Assembly: GCF_001898115.1 (NCBI RefSeq)
Contig: NZ_MKSQ01000026.1
Location: 124,001 to 188,000, forward strand
Source of the DNA: Allobosea sp. 67-29
Lineage (GTDB): Bacteria; Pseudomonadota; Alphaproteobacteria; Rhizobiales; Beijerinckiaceae
Direction of reading: 5' to 3'
DNA length: 64,000 nucleotides
The notes under the pieces were generated by a model, which saw nothing but the letters and a program-made list of their open reading frames with translations, did not search any database and was not told the DNA's origin. A program made the translations under genes and the position numbers. Of the stretch, positions 61,072 to 64,000 are shown in pieces (within the stretch, counting starts at the first letter, position 1; the number at the start of each line of letters is the position of its first letter).

Positions 61072-61966
61072 CCAGACCCTCGCCGCCCGGCCGCAGCTCA
61101 AGGACAAGGAGCGCGACGGCGTCATCGACTGGTCGTCCGGTCCGCGCCGCTTCCTGACGCTCTACCTGCCGCTGTCGATCTTCGTCTTCGTGCTGCTGTT
61201 CCCGTTCTACTGGATGGCGATCACCGCCATCAAACCGAATGGGGAATTGCTCGACTACAAGAACAACAACCCGTTCTGGGTGAAGTCGCCGACGCTGGAG
61301 AACATCAACAAGCTGCTGTTCGAGACCGACTACCCGCAGTGGCTGTGGACCACGATGATGGTCGCGGCGGTCGCCACGGTGCTGTCGCTGTTCGCCAGCG
61401 TGCTGGCCGCCTATGCGATCCAGCGCCTCAAGTTCAAGGGCTCGCAATATGTCGGCCTGGCGATCTACCTCGCCTATCTGGTGCCGCCCTCCATCCTGTT
61501 CATCCCGCTGGCGACGCTGATCTTCCAGCTCGGCCTGTTCGACTCGCCGCTGGCCCTGATCCTGACCTACCCGACCTTCCTGATCCCGTTCTGCACCTGG
61601 CTCCTGATCGGCTATTTCAAGTCGATTCCCTACGAGCTCGAGGAGTGCGCCATGATCGACGGGGCGACGCGGCTCCAGACACTCAGGCGCATCACCCTGC
61701 CGCTCGCCATGCCCGGGCTGATCTCGGCCGGCATCTTCGCCTTCACCCTGTCCTGGAACGAGTTCATCTATGCGCTCGCGTTCATCCAGTCGGCTGAGAA
61801 GAAGACGGTCCCGGTCGCGGTGCTGACCCAGCTCGTCGAGGGCGACGTCTATCACTGGGGCTCGCTGATGGCGGGCGCGCTGCTGGGCTCGATCCCGGTC
61901 GCGATCCTCTACTCCTTCTTCGTCGACTACTATGTCGCGTCGCTGACGGGTGCGGTGAAGGAATAA
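61064..61966 (+). CDS. Sugar ABC importer permease 2 (UgpE/MalG type)
   Basis: A 300-residue permease with six hydrophobic segments. The N-terminal part has FPFYWMAITAIKPNGELL. The EAA loop is YELEECAMIDGATRLQTLRRITLPLA, followed by FAFTLSWNEFIYALAFIQS, all usual in MalG-like proteins. The start overlaps permease 1 by eight bases, which supports equal synthesis. A GC hairpin follows 13 bases after the stop. Confidence 0.94.
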   Translation: MTDQTLAARPQLKDKERDGVIDWSSGPRRFLTLYLPLSIFVFVLLFPFYWMAITAIKPNGELLDYKNNNPFWVKSPTLENINKLLFETDYPQWLWTTMMVAAVATVLSLFASVLAAYAIQRLKFKGSQYVGLAIYLAYLVPPSILFIPLATLIFQLGLFDSPLALILTYPTFLIPFCTWLLIGYFKSIPYELEECAMIDGATRLQTLRRITLPLAMPGLISAGIFAFTLSWNEFIYALAFIQSAEKKTVPVAVLTQLVEGDVYHWGSLMAGALLGSIPVAILYSFFVDYYVASLTGAVKE

Positions 61967-61978
61967 GGCCGATGCGCC

Positions 61979-62001
61979 GGCGGCGCTTGTCCGGCGCCGC
62001 C
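61979..62001 (+). terminator. GC hairpin after the sugar importer operon
   Basis: GGCGGCGC (61979-61986), loop TTGTCCG, GCGCCGCC (61994-62001) is a perfect 8-bp stem. No T-tract follows, so termination may be partial. The dehydrogenase downstream could be reached by read-through, since no obvious promoter fills the remaining 100 bases. Confidence 0.4.
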
Positions 62002-62102
62002 CATCCGCGCTCAACTGGGTTCGTTCCGTTTTCGACCGCCTCGCGCGCTGGCGAAGCCAGGCCCGTCGCGCGATTGCTCCAGCTCGCGAAAGTTGCCGGC
62101 AT

Positions 62103-63008
62103 ATGGCTGACGCCCCGATTTCCACCATCGCCTTCGTCGGGCTCGGCGCCATGGGCGCGCCGATGGCCGAGAACCTCGTGAAGAAGCAGTTCCGCGTCAC
62201 CGGCTTCGACATGCGCGAGGCGGCGCGTGAGGCGCTCGTTGCTGCGGGCGGACATGCTGCTGCGAGCGCGAAGGAAGCGGCGGCGGGAGCCGAGGCGCTA
62301 TTACTCATGGTGGTCAATGCGGCGCAGGCCCGCGCCGTGCTGTTCGAGGCCGGCGCGCTCGCGGCGCTCGCGCCGGGCGCGACGGTGATCCTGATGGCGA
62401 CCTGCCCGCCGGGCGAGGCCGAGGCGATCGCGGCCGAAGTCACGCAGACCGGACGGCAGTTCATCGATGCGCCGGTCTCCGGCGGCGTCAACGGCGCGCG
62501 CAGCGGCACCCTGACGATCATGGTCGGCGCGCCTGCCGCAAGTTTCGCACGCGCCAGGCCGGTGCTCGACGCGCTCGGCGACAAGGTCTTCCACGTCGGC
62601 GAGAAACCGGGACAGGGCGCCACGGTGAAGACCGTCAACCAGCTGCTTTGCGGCGTCCACATCGCGGTGGCGGCCGAGGCCCTGTCGCTGGCCGAGAAGG
62701 CCGGCATCGACGGCCGCCTGCTCTTCGAAATCATGGGCGGCTCGGCCGCCTCTTCCTGGATGCTCAGGGATCGCGGCCCGCGCATGCATGAGCCGGACCC
62801 GGTCGTGGCCAGCGCCGTCGACATCTTCGTCAAGGATCTCGGCATCGTGCTCGATGCCGGGCGCGCCGCGAAGACCGCACTGCCGCTGGCGGCTGCGGCG
62901 CATCAGATGTTTCTCGCCGCCTCGGGGCTGGGCCATGGCGGGCGCGACGATTCGCAGGTGGTCCGGGCCTATCGCGCCCTCAACGCCAAGCCGGCGAACG
63001 ATGCCTGA
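62103..63008 (+). CDS. 3-hydroxyisobutyrate/L-threonate dehydrogenase-family enzyme
   Basis: A 301-residue beta-hydroxyacid dehydrogenase. GLGAMG (13-18) is the NAD loop, DAPVSGG (122-128) the substrate loop and K176 (ATVKTVNQ) the catalytic Lys. The C-terminal part (FVKDLGIVLDAGRAAKTALPLAA) matches the LtnD (L-threonate dehydrogenase) branch better than tartronate-semialdehyde reductase or HibD, although the split is not certain by eye. It follows a sugar ABC importer and faces a LacI regulator, so oxidation of an imported four-carbon sugar acid is a reasonable inference. Confidence 0.88.
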   Translation: MADAPISTIAFVGLGAMGAPMAENLVKKQFRVTGFDMREAAREALVAAGGHAAASAKEAAAGAEALLLMVVNAAQARAVLFEAGALAALAPGATVILMATCPPGEAEAIAAEVTQTGRQFIDAPVSGGVNGARSGTLTIMVGAPAASFARARPVLDALGDKVFHVGEKPGQGATVKTVNQLLCGVHIAVAAEALSLAEKAGIDGRLLFEIMGGSAASSWMLRDRGPRMHEPDPVVASAVDIFVKDLGIVLDAGRAAKTALPLAAAAHQMFLAASGLGHGGRDDSQVVRAYRALNAKPANDA

Positions 63009-63012
63009 AGGC

Positions 63013-64000
63013 TCAACGGGGCGGGCAGGTCGTCCCGCGGAGCACGAGCTCGGGCGTCAGCAGCAGGCGCTTCTGGGGCGCGGACGGGTCGGCGATGCGC
63101 TGGAGCAGGAATTCCGCCGACTTCGCGCCCATCTGATTCTGGAAGTTGTGGATCGTGGTCAGAGCCGGGAACCATTGCGCGGCCTCCTTGACGTCGTCGC
63201 AACCGACGATGGAGAAATCGACGCCAGCCTCCCGCCCGCGATGACGCAGCCCGAGCATGGCGCCGAAGGCGGCGAGGTCGTTCATGCAGATCGCGGCCGT
63301 CGGCGGCTCGGCCGCGTCGAGCACCTGCTGGATGCCCTTGAGCCCGTTCTCGCGCGTCCCGTAGGCGAAGTAGATCAGCGCCGTATCGATCGGCAGGCCG
63401 TGGGCCGCCAGGCCCTCGCGATAGGCGTGGTAGCGGTTGCGCCCGGTGGAAATGCCCTCGTTGGCGCAGAGGAACGCGATCCGCCGGTGACCGAGGCCGA
63501 TCAGGTGTTCCATCGCCTGGAGAATGCCGTGACGATCGTCGGCGCCGACGAAATCGAGACCGAGGCCCGGAATCTCGCGCGAAAGCTGGACGATGGGGAC
63601 CCCGGCATCGACGAAGCGCCTCAGGCTTTCGGCCGTGCTGCCGCCGGCGGGGCAGAGGATCATGCCGTCGGGCCGGTACTCCGCCAGCGAGTCGAGCACG
63701 CGCTCCTGCCTTTTCAGGTCCTCGGCATAGGTGCCGAGCAGGATCGAGCGCCCGAAGGATGCGGTCGTCTCCTCGATCGCCGCCAGCAGCTCGGCGAAAT
63801 ACGGGTTGGTGATATCGTGAAAGCCGACGCCGATGATGTTTGTGCGGTCGGTGCGCAGGGCGGCGGCGCTGCGATTGTAGCTGTAGCCCATCTCGCGCGC
63901 GATCTCGCGTACGCGGCTGCGCGTCGCCTCCGCCACGAGCGGCGAGTCCCGCAGGGCAAGGGAGACCGTCGCGGTCGAGACCGACAGATGGTCCGCAATG
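63013..64000 (-). CDS. LacI family transcriptional regulator (N-terminus cut by window edge)
   Basis: Reading the minus strand from the right edge gives an open frame: IADHLSVSTATVSLALRDSP is a LacI-type HTH and REIAREMGYSYNRSAAALRT its hinge helix. The first few residues lie outside the window, so the ATG at 63936 that opens a shorter frame is not the start. The ligand-binding domain has the PBP1 pattern (NIIGVGFHDITNPYFAELLAAIEE, VDFSIVGCDDVKEAAQWFPALTT, ending PELVLRGTTCPPR). It ends four bases from the convergent dehydrogenase gene and probably regulates this sugar-acid module or genes beyond the edge. Confidence 0.93.
   Translation of the reverse strand, partial: IADHLSVSTATVSLALRDSPLVAEATRSRVREIAREMGYSYNRSAAALRTDRTNIIGVGFHDITNPYFAELLAAIEETTASFGRSILLGTYAEDLKRQERVLDSLAEYRPDGMILCPAGGSTAESLRRFVDAGVPIVQLSREIPGLGLDFVGADDRHGILQAMEHLIGLGHRRIAFLCANEGISTGRNRYHAYREGLAAHGLPIDTALIYFAYGTRENGLKGIQQVLDAAEPPTAAICMNDLAAFGAMLGLRHRGREAGVDFSIVGCDDVKEAAQWFPALTTIHNFQNQMGAKSAEFLLQRIADPSAPQKRLLLTPELVLRGTTCPPR

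Overview
The window is high-GC chromosomal DNA from an alphaproteobacterium. I infer the order Hyphomicrobiales (Rhizobiales), with Bosea or a close relative as a guess from gene content and codon style: aerobic cobaltochelatase cobS/cobT, etfBA, a HIG1-type small membrane protein, OmpW, PduO-type adenosyltransferase, a large secreted-solute ABC complement and Lrp/AsnC-linked amino-acid genes. No rRNA, CRISPR array or complete transposon is seen. There is one tRNA, tRNA-Leu(CAA). Genes are dense, with many ATGA/GTGA overlaps that mark translationally coupled operons.

Layout. 1-3.2 kb (minus): aerobic B12 chelatase genes cobS and cobT (cobT runs off the left edge), separated by a GFA-family protein and a GNAT acetyltransferase. 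3.4-6.5 kb (minus): a coupled trio of two glycosyltransferases and a methyltransferase-like protein. 6.6-11.6 kb (minus): a three-gene operon of an ABC exporter-like protein with eroded nucleotide-binding domains, a stand-alone cyclic-nucleotide-binding domain, and a membrane/ferredoxin/class III cyclase fusion. All three lack textbook key residues, and I consider this the most interesting system in the window. 11.8-17.8 kb (plus): a four-gene Opp/Dpp/Yej-type importer. 17.9-21.2 kb: a glycosyltransferase, a polysaccharide-deacetylase-like protein and a COG4671-like glycosyltransferase. 21.3-28.3 kb: HIG1 protein, PagL-like protein, cobalamin adenosyltransferase, rhomboid, etfBA, 3-hydroxyacyl-CoA dehydrogenase, HNH nuclease, DsbB and a YqaA/DedA-type protein.

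28.5-35.2 kb is a small genomic island in tRNA-Leu(CAA). The last 16 bases of the tRNA (28532-28547) are repeated exactly at 35169-35184. Inside are mostly unknown genes: a RuvC-like fragment, a membrane protein next to an AlbA_2/Schlafen-type protein (a defence-like pair), and six TGTGAC direct repeats at 21-22 bp pitch that look like iterons. No integrase is present.

35.2-46.6 kb returns to chromosomal genes: an autotransporter, an Lrp regulator divergent from a Cys/Met-metabolism PLP enzyme, a GH19 lysozyme/chitinase, a cysteine dioxygenase divergent from a second Lrp regulator with an inverted repeat between them, OmpW, prfC and a NatA-type ABC-2 transporter. 46.7-53.3 kb holds a 24-residue membrane peptide, then two facing groups. 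One is a small EamA/ArnE-like carrier, a 37-residue peptide, an NAD-dependent epimerase and a class III aminotransferase. The other is a UbiA-family prenyltransferase coupled to a DprE1-like FAD oxidase, which together suggest a polyprenyl-phosphate pentose (arabinose-type) donor pathway. 53.5-56.4 kb: DUF533/TerB-like protein, a tandem AprI/Inh-domain inhibitor and a 2-hydroxyacid dehydrogenase. 56.5-64 kb: FadR-type regulator, a complete sugar ABC importer, a threonate-dehydrogenase-like enzyme and a LacI regulator cut by the right edge, which together form a carbohydrate or sugar-acid uptake and oxidation module.
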